Shown here piece by piece: positions 7,531 to 16,268 of a stretch of 64,000 nt of DNA (positions are counted from its first letter, which is position 1; each line of letters opens with the position of its first letter). The notes under the pieces are model-generated. The model did no database searches. It was not told where the DNA came from and was given only the letters and a program-made list of their open reading frames with translations. This DNA comes from Neobacillus sp. SuZ13 (GTDB lineage: Bacteria > Bacillota > Bacilli > Bacillales > Cytobacillaceae), in the NCBI RefSeq assembly GCF_030123365.1, contig NZ_CP126107.1, positions 1,287,501 to 1,351,500 on the forward strand, read 5' to 3'. Both the position numbers and the translations under genes were made by a program.

Positions 7531-8646
7531 TTAAAGCCCTAATTTATTAATAAAATCAACTGTTTCCTGATGCTCTGGTTTAATTAATTGATAAAGACGT
7601 TTATCTCTCTTAACAAGGGAGGTCCCGGTATCATTAGCAATTGCTCTTGTGAAGGATGTCCCTTTTAATACAATCCAATGGCCATTTGTTTTTTCTAGTC
7701 TGAGATCAATAATTCCAAGACGATTACCAAAAGCCCCTGCCATTACGACAGGTTTACCATTAATTTGTCCTGTTTCTATGTTAGTATCAGGAGAATTTTT
7801 ATACACAGAACTTGGAAAGACATTATGCGAATGTCCTGCCAATATGACATCGATGCCCGGAATCTTTGATAAATAATAGACTGCATTTTCTGATTCAGCG
7901 CTATAGGTTCCGTAGCTGATTCCTGTATGGGCTAGGGCAACAATGATATCGGCTCCTTTTGACTTCATGATTGGGATAAATTCTTTTGCAGTATCAACAA
8001 TGGGTTTAGCCATAACTTTACCTTCAAGATTTGCCTTATCCCATTTCATAATTTGTGTCGGCATAAATGCTATTACCCCAATGTTTAGTTGATGTGTTCC
8101 TCCATTCTGATCAACCACTTTTCTTTTCAAAATAACATACGGAGTAAAGTAGGGTCTTTTCTTTTTAACAGAGAAAACATTGGCATTGAGGACGGGCATC
8201 TTTGCCCCTTTCAAGGCTGCTTTTAAGAATCCTAAACCGTAGTTAAATTCATGATTACCAATGGCAATGGCATCATAATGTAAATAATTAAAGGCACGAT
8301 AAACTGGATGAATTTTTCCCTTGCGTATCCCTCGAATTCTCGCTAAATATTCTCCAAGAGGATTTCCTTTCAGATGATCTCCATCGTCAAATAATAAAGA
8401 ATTTTGTACTTCATTCCGTGCCTTCCGAATAAGTGTCGCTGTTTTGATTAGACCAATTCGGTTGTCTACTTTTGTTTGATAATAGTCATAATTGACTAAG
8501 GATGCGTGTAAATCAGTTGTTTCTAGGATACGTAAATCCACGACACCAGGATGTGTTTTTACAGCTTTTGCCTTAAATGAAAAGGCAGGTTGAGAGAATT
8601 CAACAAGTGAGAGGATGATTAGAAAAATAAACGTTTTTTTATTCAA
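7531..8646 (-). CDS. Exported single-domain metallophosphatase, 5'-nucleotidase / 2',3'-cyclic phosphodiesterase type
   Basis: A 371-residue secreted protein: a hydrophobic signal peptide (KTFIFLIILSLVEFSQPAFS), then a calcineurin-like domain with RILETTDLHASL, DDGDHLKGNPL, AIGNHEFNYG, VALAHTGIS and LAGHSHNVFP, the metal-ligand blocks of the UshA/CpdB/YfkN family. It most resembles the 2',3'-cyclic nucleotide phosphodiesterase half of YfkN. The usual C-terminal substrate-binding 5_nucleotid_C domain is absent, since the frame stops right after the catalytic domain. I choose the TTG at 8646, placed nine bases after AAGGAGG; the ATG at 8664 lies before that site. Confidence 0.82.
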   Translation of the reverse strand: MNKKTFIFLIILSLVEFSQPAFSFKAKAVKTHPGVVDLRILETTDLHASLVNYDYYQTKVDNRIGLIKTATLIRKARNEVQNSLLFDDGDHLKGNPLGEYLARIRGIRKGKIHPVYRAFNYLHYDAIAIGNHEFNYGLGFLKAALKGAKMPVLNANVFSVKKKRPYFTPYVILKRKVVDQNGGTHQLNIGVIAFMPTQIMKWDKANLEGKVMAKPIVDTAKEFIPIMKSKGADIIVALAHTGISYGTYSAESENAVYYLSKIPGIDVILAGHSHNVFPSSVYKNSPDTNIETGQINGKPVVMAGAFGNRLGIIDLRLEKTNGHWIVLKGTSFTRAIANDTGTSLVKRDKRLYQLIKPEHQETVDFINKLGL

Positions 8647-8838
8647 TTTGAAAACCTCCTTCATAGTCTTGCATTAAAGGTTTTCTTAGTATTCGTTTTC
8701 TTACTAGAATTATGATTAGTGATCATGTTACTTTCATTAAATTTAACATAAGCAGTTCCTCATTCTTTTTGACAATCCAGAATGTAAATAAACAGGAATT
8801 ACAAAAGGGTGCCTCGCTTGTAGAAGTGGTTATATCAT

Positions 8839-8879
8839 AATAGGAAAAGTCAGCTGAAAGTTAGCTGGCTTTTCCTATT
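8839..8879. repeat. 17-bp inverted repeat in divergent intergenic region
   Basis: AATAGGAAAAGTCAGCT and its near-perfect complement surround a seven-base loop. It looks like a terminator, but no gene on the plus strand ends here and the minus-strand gene runs away from it. The rest of the 332-base gap is AT-rich, with a Fur-type palindrome nearer the cupin gene. Confidence 0.6.
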
Positions 8880-8919
8880 AAATTAATTAATATTGAATGA
8901 ATGTGATCATACTCACTTA

Positions 8920-8938
8920 ATTGAAAATTATTTTCAAT
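8920..8938. promoter_or_regulatory. Fur-family operator-like palindrome
   Basis: ATTGAAAAT-T-ATTTTCAAT is a perfect 9-1-9 palindrome. Its core TGAAAATTATTTTCA agrees with the Bacillus Fur 7-1-7 consensus TGATAATNATTATCA at 13 of 15 positions. It lies 41 bases before the cupin ATG. A PerR or other FUR-family protein is possible. Confidence 0.5.
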
Positions 8939-8978
8939 TAAAATAAAAATAGAAATTGTAATTTAGGAGGAATTATCT

Positions 8979-9320
8979 ATGGAAAAGAATTCAGTTAAAA
9001 CATATATGGAATATAGCGAAGAAAAATTTACAAAAAGGATTATTTACAAAAAAGGTGAAACAACTGCTTTTGTATTAAATTTTTTACCTAGCCAACAACT
9101 GCCCACTCATAAGCATCCAGGAACAGAAGTTTATATTTATGTCGTAACCGGTAACGGCACAATTAGTATTGATGGGAAAGAAACAGAAGTCTCTGAGGCA
9201 GACTTAATCCATGTTCAAAGTGAGGAGGAAATGTCATTTAACAATACCGGGAAAGAACCAGTTAGCTTGTATGTAGTACTCAGCAAAATACCGTCTGAAA
9301 TTTATACAAAGAACATCTAG
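8979..9320 (+). CDS. Small cupin-domain protein
   Basis: A 113-residue single cupin. The first cupin motif reads HKHPGTEVYIYVVTGNGTISIDG (metal-ligand His-His-Glu) and the second, weaker, ISIDGKETEVSEADLIHV with no final histidine. Such proteins bind a metal or small ligand and are often enzymes or stress proteins of unknown function. The ATG follows TAGGAGGAA. It stands alone, with a candidate Fur-type palindrome upstream, so iron or oxidative control is possible. Confidence 0.8.
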   Translation: MEKNSVKTYMEYSEEKFTKRIIYKKGETTAFVLNFLPSQQLPTHKHPGTEVYIYVVTGNGTISIDGKETEVSEADLIHVQSEEEMSFNNTGKEPVSLYVVLSKIPSEIYTKNI

Positions 9321-9365
9321 GCAGAACAATGTTAAGAGGTGCTGGTTATAGTGTGAAATACAAAA

Positions 9366-9403
9366 AAAGTCAGCCTGTATTTTAGGTCAGGCTGGCTTTT
9401 TTT
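9366..9403. terminator. Bidirectional terminator between cupin and MMPL genes
   Basis: GTCAGCCTG and CAGGCTGGC form a stem flanked by A7 and T8 runs. The stem contains the TGA stop of the MMPL gene on the minus strand. Confidence 0.8.
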
Positions 9404-11567
9404 TAGTCATATGCCGTTTTTTATGTTTGATGCCAAAAAACCACCAGTTCCAATCGCCAAGTAGTTTCATCAGTGCTGGAACTAACACCATCCTCACAAT
9501 GGTTGCATCTATAAAAATTGCTATAGCAATTCCTACTCCTAGTTGTTTAACTGGCATGACGCCGGTAAAAGCAAATGCACCTGTAACGACAATCATAATG
9601 GCTGCAGCAGAAGTGATAATTTTACTAGTATAAGTCAATCCAGATATAGTCGCTTCACTATTATCTCCAGTTTTTAAGTAAAATTCCTGAATTCTCGAGA
9701 TAAGGAACACTTCGTAATCCATCGATAGTCCAAAAACAAGAGTAAAAACAAATACAGGTAAAATTAACGCAATATCTACAGGTGTGACGCCAAAATGCCC
9801 TTGTTGGAAAATCCAGACTAGGATCCCAAAGGTGCAGCTCAGGCTTAGTATGTTCATTACAATTGCTTTCAATGGTATAAGAATGGAACGGAATGCTGCC
9901 ATTAATATGACGAAAGTCGAGAGAACAATCAATAATAGCCCATCTGGTGCTTTTTGATATATTTCAGAAAAAATTTCTTGCTCGAATTTTATCGATCCGC
10001 CGAAGGAAGCGCTTAAACCTAAATTCTTATTTGACCAGTCACTTACCCATTGTCTTGCTTTAGCAGAATGTTCACCAGTTTTTAAATATACCTCTAAGAG
10101 CATTTTATTATCTCTAATAAAGTAGTCGATAATTGGGGCTGCCTTTGTCGTTTTCCCAGAAGTGAGTACTTGATAAAGCTGGTTTACATCCTTTATTCCA
10201 GTAGCTGAAAAGGGTGAATGAACGGTATTCACAAGAGCATCGTTTTCAATGTTTTTAATCACGTTATTCACTTTTTTTAGATTATTCATATGAAGAATGT
10301 TACCACTTGATTCAAGGACCACGATGACTTTTTTCTCATCCCGTTTTTCTTTAGCAACAAAATGGTCTTTATAGATTTCTAAAGCAGTTCTTGAAGGGTA
10401 ATTTGGGGGCAGGGATTCTGTACCAGGGATCGCTAAAACCATTTGTTTAACAGGAATCAATCCTGCTAAAAGAATTGCAAGGGCTGCTATAGTCATCAGA
10501 ATAGGGCTCTTCATGACAAATTTAGCAAAATGATGCCAAAAACTTATCGTTTGCTTGTCCACTGCGGGTAAAATACTTAATTTATTGATTTTATCTCCTA
10601 AAACGCCAAGCAGCGCAGGAAGAAAGGTTAAGGCACAAACGGCAGAAATAAACACAACAGTCATTCCGCCAAGCGCAACATTCTGAAAAATATCGATTTT
10701 GATAAACCACAATGCAGATAAACCAATAAAAACACAGAGTCCTGAAAAAATAATCGAACGACCAGCAGTAGAAACTGTTATCTCAAGAGCATCCTTTATC
10801 GACTTTGTCTTCACTTCTTCTTTATATCGATTTATAAATAATAAGGCAAAATCAATACTTAACGCTAATCCAATCATTGGAACAATATTTAAAATAAAGA
10901 TCGTTAAATCAGCACGATAGCTAAAAAAGTAAACGGTTCCCATTGTACATAATATAGAAACTACGCCAATGACAATCGGGAGTGACGCAGCAATAAGTCC
11001 TCCAAAGGCAAGGATAAGAACCACTAAAGCGATTGGCAGACCGATCATTTCCGCTTTTGCTAAATCTTCTTGGCTTGCTGTATTAAGGTCTTGGACAATA
11101 ATCGGTTCGCCGGTCATTGTGACCTTTAGCCCCTTTTTATTTACTAGTAAAGGCTTTAATTTGTTGATTTCTGTCCCAAGGTTTTCAGCATTCTTGTTAA
11201 AAGTAAGAAGTCCATAGGCATATTGTGCTTTTAACATTCCTGCTCGTTCCAAAGGGGAAATCGTTTGCTCTGCATCATCAAAGCCTGATAACCTTTCAAA
11301 GGTGGCTAGTATGTATTGTCTGAAATCTTCATTACTAATGGCTTTGTCTTTTTCAAAAACAAGAATAATGGAGGATTTAGCATATCCAAATTCTTGCTCG
11401 AGAAGGTTGCGTGTTTTAGTATATTCCCCGTTATATTCAAAACCATTTCCACTAAGAACGTCAGGCAGTTTTAATGCAAACAAACCTAATAGTAAAATAA
11501 TGAACCCCCATGTTACCAGAACCCACTTCCGCTTTTGGTAAATAAATCCGCCTAATTTCTGCATCAT
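9387..11567 (-). CDS. MMPL-family RND-type transporter (YdfJ-like)
   Basis: A membrane protein of about 726 residues with the MMPL plan: one N-terminal transmembrane helix, a large external loop, five helices, then the same arrangement repeated. Family marks include LALSIDFALLFINRYKEEV in the first half and VFGLSMDYEVFLISRIQEFY in the second, the GxxxD(Y/F) proton-relay helix. Such proteins export lipids or drugs by proton motive force; YdfJ of B. subtilis is the closest I recall. GAGGAGG precedes two adjacent ATGs (11567 and 11564); the second has the better spacing. No regulator adjoins it, unlike the other MMPL gene in this window. Confidence 0.85.
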   Translation of the reverse strand: MMQKLGGFIYQKRKWVLVTWGFIILLLGLFALKLPDVLSGNGFEYNGEYTKTRNLLEQEFGYAKSSIILVFEKDKAISNEDFRQYILATFERLSGFDDAEQTISPLERAGMLKAQYAYGLLTFNKNAENLGTEINKLKPLLVNKKGLKVTMTGEPIIVQDLNTASQEDLAKAEMIGLPIALVVLILAFGGLIAASLPIVIGVVSILCTMGTVYFFSYRADLTIFILNIVPMIGLALSIDFALLFINRYKEEVKTKSIKDALEITVSTAGRSIIFSGLCVFIGLSALWFIKIDIFQNVALGGMTVVFISAVCALTFLPALLGVLGDKINKLSILPAVDKQTISFWHHFAKFVMKSPILMTIAALAILLAGLIPVKQMVLAIPGTESLPPNYPSRTALEIYKDHFVAKEKRDEKKVIVVLESSGNILHMNNLKKVNNVIKNIENDALVNTVHSPFSATGIKDVNQLYQVLTSGKTTKAAPIIDYFIRDNKMLLEVYLKTGEHSAKARQWVSDWSNKNLGLSASFGGSIKFEQEIFSEIYQKAPDGLLLIVLSTFVILMAAFRSILIPLKAIVMNILSLSCTFGILVWIFQQGHFGVTPVDIALILPVFVFTLVFGLSMDYEVFLISRIQEFYLKTGDNSEATISGLTYTSKIITSAAAIMIVVTGAFAFTGVMPVKQLGVGIAIAIFIDATIVRMVLVPALMKLLGDWNWWFFGIKHKKRHMTKKKPA

Positions 11568-11665
11568 ATCGCCTCCTCTCATAATAATTGTTCCCCATTA
11601 AAGAGGCTGAAAATTCATGTTCAACGCTTAGCTTCACTTGTATTAGCTGAAATTATATTCATAAT

Positions 11666-11683
11666 GATTTTTACAAATGTAAA
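11666..11683. promoter_or_regulatory. Candidate DeoR operator upstream of deoR
   Basis: TTTACA-AA-TGTAAA is a 14-bp dyad about 70 bases before the deoR start. The 11-mer TTTACAAATGT recurs exactly before deoC (12748-12758), which supports a shared regulator. Confidence 0.45.
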
Positions 11684-11751
11684 ACAAAAGTGATTTCGTT
11701 TATTATTTTTGTTACAATAAAGAGAAAATAATAAACGATAAGGTGATAACA

Positions 11752-12693
11752 GTGGATCGTGAAAAGTTAACGAAAGTCATTGAAGCAGCAAAGCTCTATT
11801 ATCTGCTGGATTATAATCAAAACGAAATTGCCAAGAAACTAGGGGTTTCCCGTCCCACTGTGTCGCGTTTACTACAACAGGCAAAAAGTGATGGAATTGT
11901 CCAGATTAATATAATGGATCCGACGGAAGATGTTGAGAATCTAGCGAGACAACTTGAAAACAAGTTCAACCTGAAGAAGGCGGTTGTCGCTTCAATTCCG
12001 CAATATGAAGACCATATTATAAAAAATTATCTTGGGGAAAAAGCAGCTATTTATCTTGATCAAATTGTTAAGGATGATGACATAATTGGTGTAACATGGG
12101 GAACGACCCTTTACCATATAGCCATTGAATTAAAACAGAAATTTGTAAAAGGGGTAAAAGTTGTCCAACTAAAGGGTGGTGTCAGTCACGCTGAAACCAA
12201 TACGTATGCATCAGAGATTTTATATCTTTTTGGAAAAGCATTTCATACTACACCACACAATCTTCCACTTCCAGCCATAGTGGATCATGTCGTTGTAAAA
12301 CAGGCAATGGAGGCTGATCGCCATATCCGGAAAATCCTTGAACTAGGTAGTCAGGCGAATATTGCTCTATTTACGATCGGACCAATTAAAACAGATTCTT
12401 TATTATTTCAATTAGGCTATTTTACAGAGAGTGACTTAGAATCTCTGTATGGAAAAGCTGTGGGTGATATTTGCTCCCGTTTCTTTGATGAAAACGGCGA
12501 AGTGTGCAACGAGAGCCTGAATGAGAGGACACTTGGAGTAAATTTGGATGAATTAAAGAAAAAAGATTATTCCATTCTTGTAGCAGGCGGGCCAAATAAA
12601 ATTGAGGGAATATACGGGGCATTAAAAGGCGGGTTTGCAAACGTGCTAGTTACAGACCAGTTTACAGCACAATTCTTGCTGGATAAGAACTAA
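11752..12693 (+). CDS. deoR: DeoR, SorC-family deoxyribonucleoside regulator
   Basis: A 313-residue repressor of deoxynucleoside catabolism whose inducer is deoxyribose-5-phosphate. An N-terminal helix-turn-helix (NQNEIAKKLGVSRPTVSRLLQQAKSDGIVQI, residues about 21-52) is followed by a sugar-phosphate-binding SorC domain with VGVTWGTTLYH-type and VAGGPNKIEGIYGALKGGF blocks. It is the neighbour of deoC, as in B. subtilis. I take GTG 11752, seven bases after AAGGTG; the GTG at 11743 forms part of that ribosome site. The shared TTTACAAATGT motif upstream of both deoR and deoC suggests autoregulation. Confidence 0.9.
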   Translation: MDREKLTKVIEAAKLYYLLDYNQNEIAKKLGVSRPTVSRLLQQAKSDGIVQINIMDPTEDVENLARQLENKFNLKKAVVASIPQYEDHIIKNYLGEKAAIYLDQIVKDDDIIGVTWGTTLYHIAIELKQKFVKGVKVVQLKGGVSHAETNTYASEILYLFGKAFHTTPHNLPLPAIVDHVVVKQAMEADRHIRKILELGSQANIALFTIGPIKTDSLLFQLGYFTESDLESLYGKAVGDICSRFFDENGEVCNESLNERTLGVNLDELKKKDYSILVAGGPNKIEGIYGALKGGFANVLVTDQFTAQFLLDKN

Positions 12694-12725
12694 ATATAGA
12701 CTGTCTTTAAGTAGGATGAAAAAGT

Positions 12726-12762
12726 TTTACATTTGTTCATAAATGTATTTACAAATGTTCAT
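12726..12762. promoter_or_regulatory. Candidate DeoR operators upstream of deoC
   Basis: Two related 12-mers, ACATTTGTTCAT and ACAAATGTTCAT, lie 22 bases apart, about two helical turns. Each includes the TTTACA-WW-TGT motif found before deoR. Confidence 0.45.
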
Positions 12763-12840
12763 TATATTTGATATAGTTACATTGTGATAATCGACAAAAA
12801 CATTTATATATAAAATTTAATTAAAAGGGAGACGTAGAAT

Positions 12841-13515
12841 ATGACACAGAATGTAGTAGGAATGATTGACCATACATTATTAAAGGCAGATGCAACAAAA
12901 GAAGAAATTGTAAAGCTAGTGGAAGAAGCAAAGGAATATTTATTTGCATCTGTGTGTGTGAATCCAACTTGGGTTCGAACAGCTGCTGGTATGCTTGCTG
13001 ACACTCCAGAAGTGAAAGTATGTACCGTAATTGGGTTTCCACTTGGGGCAACTACTCCTGAAACGAAAGCATTTGAAACAAAAAATGCGATCGAAAATGG
13101 AGCAGATGAAATCGATATGGTTATTAATGTGGGTGCTCTAAAAGATAACCAAGATGACTTAGTAGAAAGAGATATCCGTGCGGTAGTCGAAGCTGCTAAA
13201 GGAAAAGCATTGGTGAAGGTAATCATCGAAACTTGTTTATTAACAAAAGAAGAAAAAATTAGAGCATGCGAAATTTCTGTAAAAGCTGGGGCAGACTATG
13301 TAAAAACATCTACAGGTTTTTCAACAGGCGGAGCCACTGTCGAGGATATTCGCTTGATGCGTCAAACCGTGGGTCCAGAAATTGGTGTGAAAGCTTCAGG
13401 TGGGGTTCGCAGCCGTGAAGATGCACTTGCGATGGTTGAAGCAGGAGCAACTCGAATTGGTGCAAGTTCTGGCGTTTCAATCAGTAAAGGTGAGCTATCC
13501 TTAAGCAATTACTAA
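12841..13515 (+). CDS. deoC: Deoxyribose-phosphate aldolase
   Basis: Splits 2-deoxyribose 5-phosphate into acetaldehyde and glyceraldehyde 3-phosphate. The 224-residue class I aldolase has IDHTLLK at the start, [33 protein letters not shown], the KVIIETCLL block and the Schiff-base lysine in [16 protein letters not shown], with [15 protein letters not shown] near the end. Full length for the family (B. subtilis Dra, 223). GGGAGACG precedes the ATG. It heads a unit with xapX and cdd, a salvage arrangement that here lacks nupC and pdp. Confidence 0.97.
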   Translation: MTQNVVGMIDHTLLKADATKEEIVKLVEEAKEYLFASVCVNPTWVRTAAGMLADTPEVKVCTVIGFPLGATTPETKAFETKNAIENGADEIDMVINVGALKDNQDDLVERDIRAVVEAAKGKALVKVIIETCLLTKEEKIRACEISVKAGADYVKTSTGFSTGGATVEDIRLMRQTVGPEIGVKASGGVRSREDALAMVEAGATRIGASSGVSISKGELSLSNY

Positions 13516-13539
13516 TAAATCAATTGTGAGGTTAATTCA

Positions 13540-13710
13540 ATGAGAGACGTAATAATGGCTTTAATTGCCGGTTTAATAGTTGGTATGTTGTTTAAATTCT
13601 TAAAGCTTCCATTACCTGCTCCCCCTGTTTTCTCCGCAGTTGTTGGTGTTTTCGGGGTGTATTTTGGCGGCGTGCTTCTTGATTGGATTACTAAATTAGT
13701 TCAGCAATAA
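13540..13710 (+). CDS. XapX-domain small membrane protein
   Basis: A 56-residue protein with two hydrophobic helices, MALIAGLIVGMLFKFLKLP and PPVFSAVVGVFGVYFGGVLL, joined by a proline-rich turn (LPLPAPP). This is the XapX domain, named for its position near nucleoside genes. It begins 24 bases after deoC behind GTGAGG and ends 22 bases before cdd. Its role is unknown; a helper to nucleoside transport is a guess from context. Confidence 0.85.
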   Translation: MRDVIMALIAGLIVGMLFKFLKLPLPAPPVFSAVVGVFGVYFGGVLLDWITKLVQQ

Positions 13711-13720
13711 ATTTCCTTAA

Positions 13721-14155
<435 letters not shown>

Positions 14156-14158
14156 CGA

Positions 14159-14193
14159 GAAGTTTATCCAATTGTGATAAACTTCTTTTTTAT
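14159..14193 (+). terminator. Terminator after cdd
   Basis: GAAGTTTATC, a seven-base loop and GATAAACTTC followed by TTTTTTAT. Confidence 0.88.
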
Positions 14194-14270
14194 TTGGTGT
14201 GGGAAATCACCTTGAATTGGAAAATACAATATGGAACATAATATACATAGCAAAAATAAAGGATGATTCC

Positions 14271-14783
14271 ATGATTTATATCTATAATGATTTTGGCGGA
14301 ACTCATACAACTTCTTTAGCAGCGGCCTACCATTTAAAACAATTACCACAATCCGAACGAAAACTAACAAAAGAAGAAATTTTAAATGTGAAATATTTCA
14401 ATAAATTAACGAAAGCAGATTTTGGTAAGATTATTTTCCATGGAATGGATGAAGATGGAAACTCTGTTTATACGATTGGACGGAAAAGAAATAAATATGT
14501 GATCCCTGCATTAAAAGAAATGAGTTTATTGCTGCAAGAAAAATTTAAATTTGATGAAAAAATTGTCTTCTCCAATACTTCACCAACTGTTCCTTTTGCT
14601 ATGTCCATGGGTGGATTTTTCTCAAGGGGGTTAAAAATTGATTTTATTGGGGTACCCTTATTAGTTATAGGTGCTAAACAATGTTGTGATAATATATACA
14701 GGTTGGTGGAAAATACAAAAGAAATAGGGAAAACAACTTTCGCAGAAAACATCATTGTATTGGAGAATGAGATGTATAAATAG
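14271..14783 (+). CDS. DUF3189-like protein
   Basis: A 170-residue soluble protein beginning MIYIYNDFGGTHTTSLAAAYHL, the pattern I associate with DUF3189 proteins of Bacillaceae, followed by LPQSERKLTKEEIL, a KIIFHGMDEDGNSVYTIGRK stretch and a central GGFFSRGLKIDFIGVPLL. Function unknown; the GGTHTT loop hints at nucleotide or phosphate binding. I use ATG 14271 behind AAAGGATG; an in-frame GTG/TTG 72 bases upstream gives a non-conserved looking extension. It ends 14 bases before proC. Confidence 0.65.
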   Translation: MIYIYNDFGGTHTTSLAAAYHLKQLPQSERKLTKEEILNVKYFNKLTKADFGKIIFHGMDEDGNSVYTIGRKRNKYVIPALKEMSLLLQEKFKFDEKIVFSNTSPTVPFAMSMGGFFSRGLKIDFIGVPLLVIGAKQCCDNIYRLVENTKEIGKTTFAENIIVLENEMYK

Positions 14784-14797
14784 GTGGGGAGATTAAA

Positions 14798-15601
14798 GTG
14801 GAAAAGAAAATAGGTTTTATTGGGGCAGGAAAAATGGCGCAGGCAATGATGGCGGGAATGGTTAAATCATTAACAATTCCAAAAAAGAATATTTTGGCTA
14901 GTGCTAACACAGAAGATACGACAAAAATAATCAAACAAAAGTATGATATATGCACAACATTAAATAACAGAGATGTTGCTATGTTTGCTGACATACTTAT
15001 TATTGCAGTGAAACCTGATTTACATTCAAAGATAATCGAAGAAATAAGGAATGATATAAAACAAGAGGCAATCATTGTAACGATTGCGGCTGGAATCACC
15101 TTGAGGAATGTTGAGCAGGCATTTGGCTTCCAAGTAAAGGTAATTAGGACAATGCCTAATACTCCCTCTTTAGTTGGGGAAGGAATGAGTGTGATCTGTG
15201 CAAATGATTACCTTACTGAAAATGAAATTGTTGAGGTAGAGCACTTGTTCCAGACCTTTGGAAAGACCGAGAGGCTAGAAGAGAAGCTTATGGATGCCGT
15301 TCCTGCTATCAGCGGTTCTTCCCCGGCATATGTGTATATGCTTATAGAAGCTATGGCAGATGGTGGAGTAAGGCAAGGAATACCAAGGAATCAAGCATAT
15401 CGACTAGCTGCTCAAGCTGTTCTTGGGGCTGCAAAAATGGTCCTTGAAACCGGAAAACATCCTGGAGAACTCAAAGATAACGTGTGTACGCCAGGAGGGG
15501 CAACAATAGAAGCAGTCGTTGCCTTAGAGGAAAAGCAATTTCGGGGATCAATTATGACAGCAATGGACAGTTGTACAAATAAAGTTAAAAACCTATTATA
15601 A
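14798..15601 (+). CDS. proC: Pyrroline-5-carboxylate reductase
   Basis: Last step of proline synthesis: reduces 1-pyrroline-5-carboxylate with NAD(P)H. The 267-residue protein opens with the Rossmann motif GFIGAGKMAQAM, has ILIIAVKPD, TIAAGITL, RTMPNTPSLVGEGMSVI and the C-terminal signature AVPAISGSSPAYVYMLIEAMADGG plus NVCTPGGATIEAV. Start GTG at 14798 follows AGGTGGGGA. It probably shares a transcript with the DUF3189-like gene. No proA or proB is nearby. Confidence 0.95.
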   Translation: MEKKIGFIGAGKMAQAMMAGMVKSLTIPKKNILASANTEDTTKIIKQKYDICTTLNNRDVAMFADILIIAVKPDLHSKIIEEIRNDIKQEAIIVTIAAGITLRNVEQAFGFQVKVIRTMPNTPSLVGEGMSVICANDYLTENEIVEVEHLFQTFGKTERLEEKLMDAVPAISGSSPAYVYMLIEAMADGGVRQGIPRNQAYRLAAQAVLGAAKMVLETGKHPGELKDNVCTPGGATIEAVVALEEKQFRGSIMTAMDSCTNKVKNLL

Positions 15602-15610
15602 ATAGGAATC

Positions 15611-15643
15611 TTAGGATCCAGTTTTTGGATCTTTTTTTGTTTT
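15611..15643 (+). terminator. Terminator after proC
   Basis: GGATCC-A-G and TTGGATC form a short stem followed by seven T. The following 200 bases to the next gene are AT-rich; they hold a 12-codon ORF (15777-15815) with a poor ribosome site that I do not call. Confidence 0.65.
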
Positions 15644-15844
15644 TAGAACTCAAAAGAATTCGACAAGCTTTATTATTATTCGACTTTTTCTGCATTTTTC
15701 GCGTGACACAAGGACTTATTAATAATAAACTTTAAATACACTAAATCTGTTTAGAAAAAAGGGAATAGTAAAAGCAATGAATCAAAATAAAGAAGGTCTG
15801 TCTATTCATATATGAAGGTTCGTCAGTCTGGGAAGTAGGTAGTT

Positions 15845-16267
15845 ATGGACTTAAATAATAATTTTATAAAAAAAACATTGTACGTTTCGGTCATTGATGA
15901 TGATCCAATAATTCGAACTATGTTAATTAGAATACTTAAGGTTATGAATTTAAATCATTTTGAATTAGACATTGACACATTTGAAAATGGTCTTCAATTC
16001 TTTGAATCAAAACGCTTAGAGGCGAATGGAGAACATTTTTTAATACTTGATGGTGTTATGCCTGTTATGGATGGTATCGAAATCCTGCAGAAAGTAAAAA
16101 GAATAGAAAATGGAAGAAATATTCATGTTCTTATGTTGACCGGGAGAAAAAGGGAAACTGACATGGAACGGGCATTAAAACTAGGAGCTGATGATTATAT
16201 GACCAAACCTTTTAGTATTAAAGAACTCCAAGCTAGGATTGAAAGGTTAATCAAAAGGATGAATTAG
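15845..16267 (+). CDS. Stand-alone response-regulator receiver protein
   Basis: A 140-residue CheY-like receiver with no output domain. The acidic triad is DDD at 18-20, the phosphoacceptor is Asp69 in LILDGVMP, the switch residues are Thr99 (MLTG) and Lys121 (MTKPF). The spacer between the acidic cluster and Asp69 is long, with an extra NLNHFELDID stretch. It is the first gene of an operon with a HEAT-repeat membrane protein, a processive glycosyltransferase and a glycosidase-like protein, so it probably gates polymer synthesis by protein contact, perhaps with the HEAT partner. No kinase is adjacent. Confidence 0.88.
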   Translation: MDLNNNFIKKTLYVSVIDDDPIIRTMLIRILKVMNLNHFELDIDTFENGLQFFESKRLEANGEHFLILDGVMPVMDGIEILQKVKRIENGRNIHVLMLTGRKRETDMERALKLGADDYMTKPFSIKELQARIERLIKRMN

Positions 16268-16268
16268 C

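Noticed and set aside
12804..13226. Serine/alanine-rich ORF antisense to deoC
   Set aside because: Shadow of a real, fully recognisable gene; no ribosome site and composition dictated by the deoC codons.
15777..15815. Twelve-residue ORF (MNQNKEGLSIHI) as leader peptide of the receiver operon
   Set aside because: The ribosome site is weak and too far, and no terminator or pairing partner lies after it.
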